Shown in pieces: positions 43,302-51,717 of a stretch of 55,894 nt of DNA. Source of the stretch: Acidobacteriota bacterium (lineage in GTDB: Bacteria > Acidobacteriota > Thermoanaerobaculia > Multivoradales > JAHEKO01); the NCBI GenBank assembly GCA_022561975.1, contig JADFQD010000007.1, forward strand, positions 1-55,894, read 5' to 3'. Each line of letters opens with the position of its first letter. Positions within the stretch are counted from its first letter, which is position 1. The notes under the pieces were generated by a model. It ran no database searches. It was not told the DNA's origin and worked only from the letters and a program-made list of their open reading frames with translations. The position numbers were made by a program, and so were the translations under genes.

Positions 43302-43901
43302 TCACTCTTCGCCGGCCGTGGCCGACTGCGGCGCCACGCGCTTCGCGCTCTCGATCACCACGGGCTCATCGGGAACGTCGCCAAAGGCGCCGACCCGGCC
43401 TCGGGCCACCTTGGAAATCGCATCCGCCACGTCCATCCCCTCAACGACCCGGCCGAAAACCGCGTACCCCCATCCTCGGGGACTCTTCGATGTGTGATCG
43501 AGTGCGACGTTATCGACCACATTGATGAAGAACTGAATCGAGGCGCTGTCCGGGTCTTGCCGGCGTGCCATGGCGACGGTGCCGCGAAGGTTCTTGAGAC
43601 CGTTATCGGCCTCGTTCAACAGGCTCTTGTCGGTCTCGATGGGTTTCATGCCCGGCATGAAGCCGCCGCCCTGGATCATGAAATTCGGCATCACCCGGTG
43701 AAAGAGCGACCCCTCATAAGTCCCGGCGTGGACGTTCTCGAGAAAACTGTCGACGGTTATCGGTGCGTTCTCCCGATCGAGTTCGATCACGATCGTGCCG
43801 TGGTTGGTTTCGAGCACCACCCGCTCTGCGAGGTCGCTCTGTGCAAAGGCGGCCGTTCCGAAGAACAAGAATCCAAGGAAGAGCATCAAGCTTTTCATCA
43901 T
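43302..43901 (-). CDS. Exported cyclophilin-type peptidylprolyl isomerase
   Basis: This 199-residue protein has a signal peptide (LMLFLGFLFFGTAAFAQS) and a bacterial cyclophilin domain. Active-site residues are in SLFHRVMPNFMIQGGGF (catalytic R, F, Q), GTVAMARR and SIQFFINVVDN. It would fold periplasmic proteins at X-Pro bonds. Its ATG overlaps the DUF971 stop by four bases (ATGA), so the two are coupled. Confidence 0.92.
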   Translation of the reverse strand: MMKSLMLFLGFLFFGTAAFAQSDLAERVVLETNHGTIVIELDRENAPITVDSFLENVHAGTYEGSLFHRVMPNFMIQGGGFMPGMKPIETDKSLLNEADNGLKNLRGTVAMARRQDPDSASIQFFINVVDNVALDHTSKSPRGWGYAVFGRVVEGMDVADAISKVARGRVGAFGDVPDEPVVIESAKRVAPQSATAGEE

Positions 43902-44299
43902 TCGTCTCCGTTTTCGGTTGCATTGTGTTGTTTGACACCCGGCGCGAGCGGCGCTTCGTCGCGTTTCTTCGAACTCTCACGCGCCTCGGAGCAGGGAGCA
44001 CACGGACAGATCTGGCGCAGGAAATCGAATCGATAGATCCCGGTGGCATGGCCGTCGGACCATTGAATCGAGATGCCGTAATTGCCCACCGGTTCGATTC
44101 TCCACGGTTCGACCGCGGCCGCTGGCGGTTTGTATCGAATCTCGCTCGGCGTGTGGCCCTGGCAACCGGCGCACGGACAGTAGCCGCGAACATAGTCATA
44201 GGGATACTCGGCCTGGTGACCGTCGGACCAGACCAGGCGCAACTCGCGGCTTTCGGCAAGCCGGCGGATTTCGGTCGGGTAGGCGGCGGTTTCGGTCAT
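43898..44299 (-). CDS. DUF971 (GBBH-like) domain protein
   Basis: This 133-residue protein carries the DUF971 pattern: LRLVWSDGHQAEYPYDYVRGYCPCAGCQGH in the first half and VGNYGISIQWSDGHATGIYRF with a final ICPCAPC in the second. The four CPCxxC-type cysteines could bind zinc or an iron-sulfur cluster. The domain occurs alone or fused to gamma-butyrobetaine hydroxylase and ApbC; the function of the stand-alone form is not known. The tail of about 25 residues is polar. It is the first gene of the pair with the cyclophilin. Confidence 0.85.
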   Translation of the reverse strand: MTETAAYPTEIRRLAESRELRLVWSDGHQAEYPYDYVRGYCPCAGCQGHTPSEIRYKPPAAAVEPWRIEPVGNYGISIQWSDGHATGIYRFDFLRQICPCAPCSEARESSKKRDEAPLAPGVKQHNATENGDE

Positions 44300-44334
44300 G
44301 CGCGCGCGATGCTACCAGTCCGCGCGCCACCTCC

Positions 44335-44652
44335 CTAGGGAGGTGGATCGACAGTTCCCGCCGGAGTCCATGGACCGCATCTCGCGATTCGGGCCAACGC
44401 CAGGCCGGCACCCTCGAGCGCGCCGTATTTGCGAATCACCGCCTCGCCGTAATGGCTACAGGTGGGCTCGAACCGGCAACGGGCGCCGGTCGCTCCCAGA
44501 ACGCGGGAAAGAGTCGCCTGGTACACGTCGATTGCGCCCAGGAGCGACTTCGCCGTCCACTGTGTTTCGGGTGCCCGGGACAGGTCGAACCCCAGTAGCA
44601 ACAAACCCACGAGAAGGTACAGAACGATCCGATGATCCGCGATCCTCGGCAC
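44335..44652 (-). CDS. yidD: YidD-type membrane protein insertion efficiency factor
   Basis: This 105-residue protein contains the YidD core: IDVYQATLSRVLG, then ARCRFEPTCSHYGEAVIRKYGALEG split over the conserved cysteine, and ARCGPWTPAGTVDPP. An N-terminal hydrophobic segment (IVLYLLVGLLLLGFDL) is an addition that may anchor it. YidD helps YidC insert membrane proteins. It is not beside rnpA, rpmH or yidC here, unlike the classical arrangement. Confidence 0.88.
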   Translation of the reverse strand: MPRIADHRIVLYLLVGLLLLGFDLSRAPETQWTAKSLLGAIDVYQATLSRVLGATGARCRFEPTCSHYGEAVIRKYGALEGAGLALARIARCGPWTPAGTVDPPP

Positions 44653-44700
44653 TCCCGGATCTTAGCTCGGCGAGCAAGCCCGTAGGATCCGACCTGCGCG

Positions 44701-44720
44701 CTAGCAGCCCATGCTAGAAG
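44701..44720 (+). repeat. Third copy of the CTAGCAGCCC repeat
   Basis: CTAGCAGCCCATGCTAGAAG matches the inverted-repeat arms at 33788 and 33859 in 18 of 20 positions. The DUF2752 stop codon lies inside it, as the GspE/PilB stop lies inside the other. Confidence 0.5.
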
Positions 44721-45100
44721 GGAAGTGATCCGGTGGCCGCCCGTCCCAGCCAAAGCCCAAGCAACGGCACCGCGTTGGCAAGAACCAGGACCTCGGCCCG
44801 AAGCGCAATCTCTCGCCCCAGCCGGTCACGGCCTAGAACACCCCAAGCCACCCAGCCCAAGCCGGCCTCAAGCGCCAAGAGCGGCGCCAATGGATGTACG
44901 TCCAAAGCGCTTCGCAGCGATCCATGTGCAAGGAGAGACATCGCCCGAGTCAACCCGCACCCCGGACACGGGAGGTCGAGAAGAGTTCTGAAAACGCAAA
45001 TCTGGAACCCGGAAGATTCTGGGTTCCAGACTCTCAAACCCGCAAAAACCAAGATCCCGACAAGACCCAGCAGCCACCAAAGCAGGCCTCTGCGGGGCAT
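44714..45100 (-). CDS. DUF2752 membrane protein
   Basis: This 128-residue protein has three or four hydrophobic segments and the DUF2752 signature LPCPGCGLTRAMSLLAHG following the first. ATG at 45100 is preferred; an earlier in-frame start at 45157 would overlap the neighbour. The CPGCGxTR motif is typical; the function is unknown. It is 5 bases after the stop of the DUF4190-like gene and the last gene of a three-gene set of small membrane proteins. Confidence 0.82.
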   Translation of the reverse strand: MPRRGLLWWLLGLVGILVFAGLRVWNPESSGFQICVFRTLLDLPCPGCGLTRAMSLLAHGSLRSALDVHPLAPLLALEAGLGWVAWGVLGRDRLGREIALRAEVLVLANAVPLLGLWLGRAATGSLPF

Positions 45101-45105
45101 TGTCG

Positions 45106-45396
45106 CTAGCCTCCCATGGCCTGAAGAATGGCCATACCCCCGGCGAAGAAGATCCAAAGCAGCCCGACCAGCAGAAGGACGGTGCCGATGATCCCCAAGA
45201 TCATGCCGGCCTTGGCCAGACCTTCACCCGCCGCCGGCGCCGAGCCGGCTCGGATCGCCTTGAGCTCCGCAGAACCCATGAACCACGCCACCGGCGCCAC
45301 GAGCCCACAACACACCACTCCCAGAATGCCGAGCACCAGGGCGATGGTCGGACGGTTGCTGGACGCAGGGGCCGCGCCCGAAATCGGTTCGCTCAA
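45106..45396 (-). CDS. DUF4190-like two-helix membrane protein
   Basis: This 96-residue protein has two membrane helices (ALVLGILGVVCCGLVAPVAWFMG and MILGIIGTVLLLVGLLWIFFAGG) around a polar loop with GSAELKAIRAGSAP, the pattern of DUF4190 and related CD225-like proteins. The short N-terminus is Ser/Pro-rich. It lies 12 bases after the DUF4870 gene and directly before DUF2752. Its function is unknown. Confidence 0.75.
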   Translation of the reverse strand: MSEPISGAAPASSNRPTIALVLGILGVVCCGLVAPVAWFMGSAELKAIRAGSAPAAGEGLAKAGMILGIIGTVLLLVGLLWIFFAGGMAILQAMGG

Positions 45397-45408
45397 AGTC
45401 GGTCTCCC

Positions 45409-45813
45409 CTAGAAACGATCCGCATACTGGCTCACACCGGGAATGAGAAAACGCTCGCCCTTGATTCCCTTGACGATGCAGATGATGTGAACAGCGATTA
45501 TTGCGATGAAGAGAACCAGTTGAACGATCGCCAGGACGCAGGCAAGCGGGCCCAGGACCATGCTGAGGATTCCGAAGACGATCCACAAAGCTACCTCGGC
45601 GACCAACAACGTCAGACCGTGCTTCGCGTGCCACTGCACTTCGGCATCGTCTTTCTCGACCAGCAGCGGTATCAGCGCCAGCAGCCACAGATAGGACAGA
45701 GCGATCATCAAACCTCGGTTCGAAGATCCGCCCGTACCCGACGAAGATGGGGCCGGGGCCGGGGGCGGGGGCGGCGGGGTCGCAGATGTCGTCTGAGTTT
45801 CTTCTTCACTCAT
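45409..45813 (-). CDS. DUF4870-like membrane protein
   Basis: This 134-residue protein begins with a disordered Thr/Pro/Ser stretch of about 32 residues, then three membrane helices. The segment LIPLLVEKDDAEVQWHAKHGLTLL is characteristic of DUF4870. The end, KGERFLIPGVSQYADRF, is also typical. It heads the small membrane-protein set; the first upstream gene on this strand is the remnant at 45919, with about 100 bases between them. Function unknown. Confidence 0.8.
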   Translation of the reverse strand: MSEEETQTTSATPPPPPPAPAPSSSGTGGSSNRGLMIALSYLWLLALIPLLVEKDDAEVQWHAKHGLTLLVAEVALWIVFGILSMVLGPLACVLAIVQLVLFIAIIAVHIICIVKGIKGERFLIPGVSQYADRF

Positions 45814-45918
45814 CGCACACTCCTTTTGGAACGGTCGCGCGCCGTGTCAGCGGCGTCGAACGCATTTGAAAACTCTGCCGATGAGTGTAGCTGAAGGAAC
45901 CCTCGCGCGGCAAGGGGG

Positions 45919-46165
45919 TTACGGGTCATCTTCAGCTTCGGAGACGACCTCTGCACGCAGGTCGGCGAGAGCCGAGCGCACCGCCTCCTCCGCGTCCGCG
46001 CGCATGCGAAGCGTCACTTCAACATCAACACCGTAGCTTTCCGCCAACCCATTCAGCCGCATGCGCCCTCGCGAGGTGTTTGACCAGGAATCTCGAGCCC
46101 TTCTCGCGCAGCTCTCCCGAGCCGGGCTCCCGGAGGACGCGGTATGACCCTGGAGGAGTGCTCAC
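45919..46165 (-). pseudogene. YigZ/IMPACT family gene with collapsed centre
   Basis: The first about 27 codons (GTG at 46165) read STPPGSYRVLREPG and then ELREKGSRFL, the usual opening of YigZ/IMPACT proteins. The last about 42 codons, in a different frame, read LAESYGVDVEVTLRMR followed by a helical end (VRSALADLRAEVV), consistent with the DUF1949 C-terminus. The central IMPACT domain of roughly 110 residues is missing, and the frame is shifted at the join near 46060. It starts 9 bases after the bshA stop, so it was probably the last gene of the bacillithiol operon. Confidence 0.55.
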
Positions 46166-46174
46166 CTTCGAAGG

Positions 46175-47296
46175 CTAGCGGGAAAGCACCGAGTTGTAGA
46201 CATCGCGATAGAGTTCGACCACCCGATCTTCGCTGAAACGCTCGATCGCGCGCACGCGCCCGAGCCGCCCCATCGCAAGCCGGCGGCGGTCGTCGCGCAG
46301 AAGCTCGAGCGCGCCGTTTGCCATGGCTTCGGTGTCGCCCACATCGAAGAGCAAACCGGTCTCTCCATGATCGACGACTTCCGGAAGTCCGCCGACGTTG
46401 GTGGTGATCACCGGCACCTCGCACGACATCGCTTCCAAAGCCGACAGGCCGAAGGATTCGGTTTCGGACGGCAACAGAAACAGGTCGGCCCCGGCCAGGA
46501 CCTGCTCGACCAGCGCGACGTTGCCGATGAAGGTGATGTCGTCGCAGGTATCGCACTCTCGGCAATGACGCTCGACCTTGGCTCGATCGGGTCCGTCGCC
46601 GACCAGCAACAGCCGGACCGCAAGCTCGCGCCGTACCCGGTGGAAGACCTCGACCACGTCGAGAACTCGCTTGACCGGACGGAAGTTCGAGACGTGAACG
46701 ATGATCTTCTCGTCGCCCTTGGCCCAACTGCGAGCGCCGCCCCCGAGTCGCCCGCGATCGAAGCGCTCGGGTTCGATGAAGTTGGGGACTACGATAATCT
46801 CGCTACGCACAGAGATCTTCTCAATCGTGGCTTTCTTGAGCGCTTCCGACACCGCGGTCACGGCGTCGCTCTTCTCGATTCCGAAACGGGTGGTCTCGAG
46901 ATAATTCGGATCGTTGCCGACCAGAGTGATATCGGTTCCGTGAAGCGTCGTCACCACCTTGAGCGGCTGCGGATCGAGGATCTGCCGCGCCAGAACCGCG
47001 GACACCGCGTTGGGCACGGCGTAGTGAACATGGACCAGATCGAGCTGGTAGTGCCGGGCGACCTCGACCATCTTTGTTGCCAGGGCCAGCGAGTACGGCG
47101 GGTAGTCAAAAAGCGGGTAGTGCGGCACCACGACCTCGTGAAAGGTCAGCCGCGCCGCGACCAGATCGAGTCGAAACGGCAGCGCGTAACTGATGAGGTG
47201 GACCTCGTCGCCGCTGGCCGCAAGCGCCATGGCCAGCTCGGTAGCCACGACGCCCGACCCCCCGAACGTCGGATAACAGCTGATAGCGATCTTCAA
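46175..47296 (-). CDS. bshA: Bacillithiol biosynthesis glycosyltransferase BshA
   Basis: This 373-residue GT4 glycosyltransferase joins N-acetylglucosamine to L-malate in the first step of bacillithiol synthesis. Typical BshA features are the opening KIAISCYPTFGGSGVVATELA, HVHYAVPNAVSAVLARQI, TTLHGTDITLVGNDP, VSNFRPVKRVLDVVEVF and the E-x7-E type ESFGLSALEAMSC. The start is TTG at 47296, overlapping the bshB stop (TTGA), and the start sequence matches the family without extension. Confidence 0.93.
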   Translation of the reverse strand: MKIAISCYPTFGGSGVVATELAMALAASGDEVHLISYALPFRLDLVAARLTFHEVVVPHYPLFDYPPYSLALATKMVEVARHYQLDLVHVHYAVPNAVSAVLARQILDPQPLKVVTTLHGTDITLVGNDPNYLETTRFGIEKSDAVTAVSEALKKATIEKISVRSEIIVVPNFIEPERFDRGRLGGGARSWAKGDEKIIVHVSNFRPVKRVLDVVEVFHRVRRELAVRLLLVGDGPDRAKVERHCRECDTCDDITFIGNVALVEQVLAGADLFLLPSETESFGLSALEAMSCEVPVITTNVGGLPEVVDHGETGLLFDVGDTEAMANGALELLRDDRRRLAMGRLGRVRAIERFSEDRVVELYRDVYNSVLSR

Positions 47297-48039
47297 CGCA
47301 GACCCCGAGGCAGTACGGACATCAAGTCGGAGACCGCGAGCGGCAATCGGCTTCCAAACGGTTCACCGAACTCGGCGCCGATCAGGAGCCCGTAGTGACG
47401 GGCACGACCTTCGACCGCCAGCCAGTACTCGGGCGAGGAGACCTTGGTTTCGGGCTCACGCTCGTCTCGCGACCCGCCGCTCTGCCCCGTGCTCTGATAC
47501 AGCTGGCTTTGGTAGCACGCCAGCGCCGCCATCTTCTTGTTCCAACTCGAGGTGACATCGATGACGAAGCGCGGCTCGAACGTATCGTGCAGCATGTAGT
47601 GGAATACGGCTGCCGGACGGTGAGGTTCACCGCGCCCGGGCACTTTCCGCTTGGCCAGACCGGCGTAGAAGCACGCCGCCTCGACCAGACGATGAGCCCG
47701 GCCGTGGTCGGGATGGCGATCCGACGCCGCAGGACCGAGCACCATTTCGGGCCGGAGCCGGCGCAAAACCTCTATCAGGGCGTCTTCTTCGGCGGCACCC
47801 GTGCGCAGCGCGCCGTCACCGCAGTCCAGAAATTCGACCGACTCCGCTCCCAGGGCGCGCCCGGCGCATTCGGCTTCACTCTTGCGCTCTTCGACCGTGC
47901 CGCGGGTTCCGGCCTCCCCGCGCGTCAGGTGAAGCAGGCCGACCCGCGCACCGGACTCCACCGCCCGCGCCAACGTTCCCCCACAAGCGAGCTCCACGTC
48001 GTCGGGATGGGGGCTGATCGCCAGAATGTCGAGGGTCAT
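47293..48039 (-). CDS. bshB1: Bacillithiol biosynthesis deacetylase BshB1
   Basis: This 248-residue zinc deacetylase of the PIG-L family removes the acetyl group from GlcNAc-malate. The zinc site is visible as SPHPDDVELACGG (H, D, D) and the later SDRHPDHGRAHRL (H). ATG at 48039 is preceded by AAGGAG five bases upstream; the open frame extends further but overlaps bshC. It is the second gene of the bshC-bshB-bshA operon. Confidence 0.92.
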   Translation of the reverse strand: MTLDILAISPHPDDVELACGGTLARAVESGARVGLLHLTRGEAGTRGTVEERKSEAECAGRALGAESVEFLDCGDGALRTGAAEEDALIEVLRRLRPEMVLGPAASDRHPDHGRAHRLVEAACFYAGLAKRKVPGRGEPHRPAAVFHYMLHDTFEPRFVIDVTSSWNKKMAALACYQSQLYQSTGQSGGSRDEREPETKVSSPEYWLAVEGRARHYGLLIGAEFGEPFGSRLPLAVSDLMSVLPRGLR

Positions 48040-48062
48040 GAATACTCCTTCAAGGCGTCGCC

Positions 48063-49781
48063 CTACGACGGGTCGATCACCGACAAGCGCCGCCAATCGA
48101 GATCGAGTTGTTCGAAGAGCGCTTCCACAAAGCGGTCACCGTACTTGCCGGGAAAGTAGGCGCTCGATACCACCCGCTCCTGCAGGGCGCCCTGCGGCCG
48201 GCAAACCTCGCGCAGAGCCTCCGCTCGCTGCCGGGTGACCTGATCGCGCTGCGCCACCGCCATGGCCGCTCTGGCCGCGAAACCCGACAGAGCTCCCTCG
48301 ATCCGGCTCTTGGTCTTCTCAAACGGTCCGGCGAGAGTGGCATCGACCTCGAGCGCTCGAGCACCCAGTTGGTCGAGGCGTTTGCCGATGTCGGCCGCGG
48401 CTCCGGCGACCAATTCGTCGCCTTCTTCGCCTCCCAGCACCCGATCCAAATCCAAATTTGGCGCCACGAGATCGGCCAGCTCGAGACCGCTCGCGTCGAG
48501 CTTGTCGAGCTGGTGCCGGCCCAGCACCAAGGCGTGTGGGCGTATCGCCACGAGCGGCGGAGGGATCTCGAGGTAATCATAGAGCGGCGCCACTTGCGGC
48601 ATATAGGAAACCTCGCCCGGGCCCAGAATCTGGAGGTGAGTGCCCAGAATGGCGTCCTGAATCGCCGGCCGGGCAAGGACTCCGGGGCTCACCACCGCCG
48701 GGTTTTCGCGCACGGCCTCCTCCAGCCAAGAACGGGTCTCGGAGAAGGCGTCTCGGCCACGCAAGGAGACTTGGTCGCCCTCGAGCGCCAGCCGTCGGCG
48801 CTCCATGCCGTGAAGATAGAAAAGCGGACTCGCTCCGAGCTGCGGCTGCACCTGAAGCTCGTAGCCGGCCGCCTGGATCGCATCCTCGCGCGCGCTCTGG
48901 GCCGCAGTGATTTGCTCATGCTCCACAACGATTCTCTCGAGCCAGGGCCGCTCGGCCTCCTTGACCGCGGGCAGCATCGCGTCGAGAAGCAGCGGGCAAC
49001 GATCGCCCAAGAGACCCACCATCAGCCGGGCAAACGCCTCGCCGAAACGCGCGTTCGGCCGGTACCAGGACGCCAGACGATCGACCCATTCCGAGAACCG
49101 CTCGCCGGGAAATGCGCCGCGCAAGGTCTCGAGCACCTGGTCGACATTGGGTCCCAGAGCGCGCATACCCACCGGCATGAGCGGCGTCGGGTCGTCTCCC
49201 AGCTCGAGAGCCAGGAGCTTGGAGCCGGTCGCACTGGAAACCACCGGGAAGGTCGCGCGGGCGACTTCGCGATAATCATGGTCTTCGGTGGCCATCCAGA
49301 AGACCGCCACCGCGGGTCGCCCTGCCGCGGTGAGACGCTCGGCCCAAAGCGCCGCGGCCACGGCCTTGGTCAGGGCGTAGAGTGGACCGCCAAAGAGACC
49401 GGTCTGCTGTCCGGTTACAACCACCGCGGTAGCCGGGTCGGCCAAGAGCGCCGCAAGAGCCTCGGCTCGCCGGTGTCCGTAGGCGGCATTGGCCACGCCC
49501 AGGGCTTCGGCCAGCTGCCTGCGATCGGCCCCCGGGAGGGGCCTGTCCAGGGAGTCCGCTGCCGAACCGAGAAACTCGATCGGTTCGAGCAGCTCGAGGG
49601 CCTTGCCGGAGGCGAACGCCGCAGGGAGCGCCGGTACCAGCCCGGCGGCCACCAGATCCACGTCCCGTGGGCTGCCGGCCGGCCGATCGGAGTCCCGCTG
49701 ATCTCGGCCCCGCTGATCCGGAATATCGGCTTTCGAATCAGCTCGGCTTGCGGCCGACGAGGATGAGTCGTTCACTGTCAT
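48063..49781 (-). CDS. bshC: Putative cysteine ligase BshC
   Basis: This 572-residue protein adds cysteine to glucosaminyl-malate to finish bacillithiol. BshC features include AVVVTGQQTGLFGGPLYALTKA (the nucleotide-like loop), FWMATEDHDYREV, GASPLFYLHGMERRRL, PGVLARPAIQDAILGTHLQILGPGEVSYMPQ and the C-terminal coiled coil ending in YFPGKYGDRFVEALFEQLD. ATG at 49781 overlaps the methyltransferase end by 44 bases; GTG six bases later is an alternative. The N-terminal 40 residues are low-complexity and charged, which is unusual for the family. Confidence 0.9.
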   Translation of the reverse strand: MTVNDSSSSAASRADSKADIPDQRGRDQRDSDRPAGSPRDVDLVAAGLVPALPAAFASGKALELLEPIEFLGSAADSLDRPLPGADRRQLAEALGVANAAYGHRRAEALAALLADPATAVVVTGQQTGLFGGPLYALTKAVAAALWAERLTAAGRPAVAVFWMATEDHDYREVARATFPVVSSATGSKLLALELGDDPTPLMPVGMRALGPNVDQVLETLRGAFPGERFSEWVDRLASWYRPNARFGEAFARLMVGLLGDRCPLLLDAMLPAVKEAERPWLERIVVEHEQITAAQSAREDAIQAAGYELQVQPQLGASPLFYLHGMERRRLALEGDQVSLRGRDAFSETRSWLEEAVRENPAVVSPGVLARPAIQDAILGTHLQILGPGEVSYMPQVAPLYDYLEIPPPLVAIRPHALVLGRHQLDKLDASGLELADLVAPNLDLDRVLGGEEGDELVAGAAADIGKRLDQLGARALEVDATLAGPFEKTKSRIEGALSGFAARAAMAVAQRDQVTRQRAEALREVCRPQGALQERVVSSAYFPGKYGDRFVEALFEQLDLDWRRLSVIDPS

Positions 49782-50484
49782 GTTGAAAGGATTCTCTCTC
49801 GAAATTGCCATAGAGCGATTCGACCTCGAGTCCGGCCCATTTGAGGCCGATGGTAACTTCGTCGGGACGGTAGGCGCGCACGCTCTCGAGAAACGTCCGG
49901 ATCGGCTCGCCGGGCTTCTCGGAATCGTCACGCGCGTGAAGGTGGATGCGCTTGTTGACCCGCTCGGTCTCTGGGTCGAACCAGCGTTCGATCACCGCGC
50001 GATAGCGGCCGCGCTCTTGCGTCTCCTCGGCCACCAGGTTCTTGATTACCTGCTCCCGATTGAAGAGGTCGATCAGGAACCTGCCGCCCGGAGCGAGCAC
50101 CCGCTCGATTTCTTCGAGCACCTGGAAGTTCTGGCGCTCGGTTTCGAAATACCCGAAGGAAGTGAAGAAATTGAGCACCCAGTCAAAGCTGGCACTCTTG
50201 AAGGGCAAGCGGCACATGTCGCCGGCAGTGCGGGGTAGGCCGGGTGCCTGCGCCAGCAGGGTCAGCGAGAGATCGACACCCAGCGCTCGAAAACCGTGCC
50301 GGCGCAGCTTCTCCGTGTGGCGGCCGGCGCCGCAGGCCAGATCCAGCACGGCCCGAGGGCCTGGGTGGTTCGGAACCAGCATCACTTTCTCGACGAACGC
50401 GACGTGGCGCTCGGCCTCGTTCTCGTCGCGATGGGCGTACAGCTCGAGGTATTCCGCTCCGAACCACTCTTTATACCAAGCCAT
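49738..50484 (-). CDS. Class I SAM-dependent methyltransferase
   Basis: This 248-residue protein has a class I methyltransferase fold. The SAM-binding motif I is AVLDLACGAGRHTEKL, motif II-like ALGVDLS, then AGDMCRLPFKSASFDWVLNFFTSFGYF and LAPGGRFLIDLFN. The opening WYKEWFGAEYLELYAHRDE is common among methyltransferases near bsh genes in several phyla; that association is from general knowledge. The substrate is unknown. It is the first gene of the bacillithiol operon, divergent from dusB, and overlaps bshC by 44 bases. Confidence 0.85.
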   Translation of the reverse strand: MAWYKEWFGAEYLELYAHRDENEAERHVAFVEKVMLVPNHPGPRAVLDLACGAGRHTEKLRRHGFRALGVDLSLTLLAQAPGLPRTAGDMCRLPFKSASFDWVLNFFTSFGYFETERQNFQVLEEIERVLAPGGRFLIDLFNREQVIKNLVAEETQERGRYRAVIERWFDPETERVNKRIHLHARDDSEKPGEPIRTFLESVRAYRPDEVTIGLKWAGLEVESLYGNFERESFQHDSERLILVGRKPS

Positions 50485-50569
50485 TCGCGAGGATCTTACA
50501 GCCCGCTTGCCAGAGTCTCGCCGTCTCTTCGTCTCTCGAGAAGAGCACGAAGGGTAAAATACCAAGGCG

Positions 50570-51553
50570 ATGCTTACGATCGGCTCAGTTCCCGTCAATC
50601 CGCCTCTGATTCTCGCGCCCATGGCGGGCGTGACCGATCGGGATTTCCGACTGATCATCAAGCGAATCGGAGGGGTCGGCATAGTCACCATGGAGTTTAT
50701 TTCGTCCAAAGCCATCGTTCAGGGCAACCAACGCACGCGTGAACTCATGCACTTCGCCGAGGAAGAGCGGCCCCTGTCGATCCAGATCTACGGCTCCGAC
50801 GTCGACACCATGGTCGAAGCGGCGCGGATCGTCGAAGAGCTGGGGCCCGATCTTTGCGACATCAACATGGGCTGCCCGGCCAACAGGGTGCTCAAGGGCT
50901 GCGCCGGCGCCTCGCTCATGGGTGATCTGCCGCTGGCCGAGCGCATGGTGCGCGAGGTGGGAAAGGCACTGACCATCCCCTTGACCGTCAAGTTCCGGCT
51001 CGGCATTCGCGACAACGAAAAAACCTATCTCGAACTCGGCAGAATCTGCGAAGCCAACGGCGTCGCCGCCGTCGCCATGCACGCCCGAACCGCCAAACAG
51101 GGGTTTTCCGGAGGGGCCGACTGGTCCGAGATCGCTCGCCTCAAAGAGATTCTGTCGATTCCGGTGCTGGGCAACGGCGACGTGAGAAGCGCCGACGACG
51201 CGCTCGCAATGATCGAGAGAACCGGCTGCGACGGTGTCATGATCGGGCGCGCCGCAACCCGGAATCCATGGATCTTCCGGCAGATCGCAGCGACGATGGA
51301 AGGCAGCAAACTCACCGACCCAACCACGGGAGATCGCCGCGATCTGATCCTCGAGCACTTCCGCATGATCGCCGAACGCGAGCCCCCCAGGTTCGCCCTC
51401 CACAAGCTGCGAAAATTCACCGGCTGGTACACCCATGGCCTGCCGCATGGAGCCAAGCTGAGGCGGCGCATCAACGACCTGCCCGATGTCGAAGCCTTCC
51501 TGGACGCGGTCGAGGAGTTCTTCGAGGAACTCCTCCTGAGAGAAGCCGCTTGA
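50570..51553 (+). CDS. dusB: tRNA-dihydrouridine synthase DusB
   Basis: This 327-residue flavoenzyme reduces uridines in the tRNA D-loop. The features are in order: LAPMAGVTDRDFR, QIYGSDVDTM, DINMGCPANRVLKGCAGASLM (catalytic cysteine in the CPANRVLK motif), TVKFRLGI, AMHARTAKQGFSG, GNGDVRSADDA and MIGRAATRNPWIF, all FMN-barrel elements. Its TGA overlaps a TTG start for the next small gene. Confidence 0.94.
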   Translation: MLTIGSVPVNPPLILAPMAGVTDRDFRLIIKRIGGVGIVTMEFISSKAIVQGNQRTRELMHFAEEERPLSIQIYGSDVDTMVEAARIVEELGPDLCDINMGCPANRVLKGCAGASLMGDLPLAERMVREVGKALTIPLTVKFRLGIRDNEKTYLELGRICEANGVAAVAMHARTAKQGFSGGADWSEIARLKEILSIPVLGNGDVRSADDALAMIERTGCDGVMIGRAATRNPWIFRQIAATMEGSKLTDPTTGDRRDLILEHFRMIAEREPPRFALHKLRKFTGWYTHGLPHGAKLRRRINDLPDVEAFLDAVEEFFEELLLREAA

Positions 51554-51717
51554 GGAGCCGCTTCAAGGGCCGTCCGACCGAAAGCTCGGTTCCTCGCCGG
51601 TTCCTCGGGATGATCCCGCGCACGCGCGCCGTGCTGCTGCCCGCTCTTTTGGCCGCGCTCGCACTCTCGTGGCTCGAGCCCAAAAATCTCGGGGCCCCGG
51701 GCGAAGTGCCGGTTTGA
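51550..51717 (+). CDS. Small single-helix membrane protein, translationally coupled to dusB
   Basis: A 55-codon frame starts at TTG 51550, which overlaps the dusB stop (TTGA). Residues about 1-25 are basic (RSRFKGRPTESSVPRRF), then one membrane helix (AVLLPALLAALALSWL) and a short end. Its TGA in turn overlaps the TTG start of the next gene. No family is recognised. Coupling at both ends supports it being real; there is no other evidence. Confidence 0.45.
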   Translation: MRSRFKGRPTESSVPRRFLGMIPRTRAVLLPALLAALALSWLEPKNLGAPGEVPV

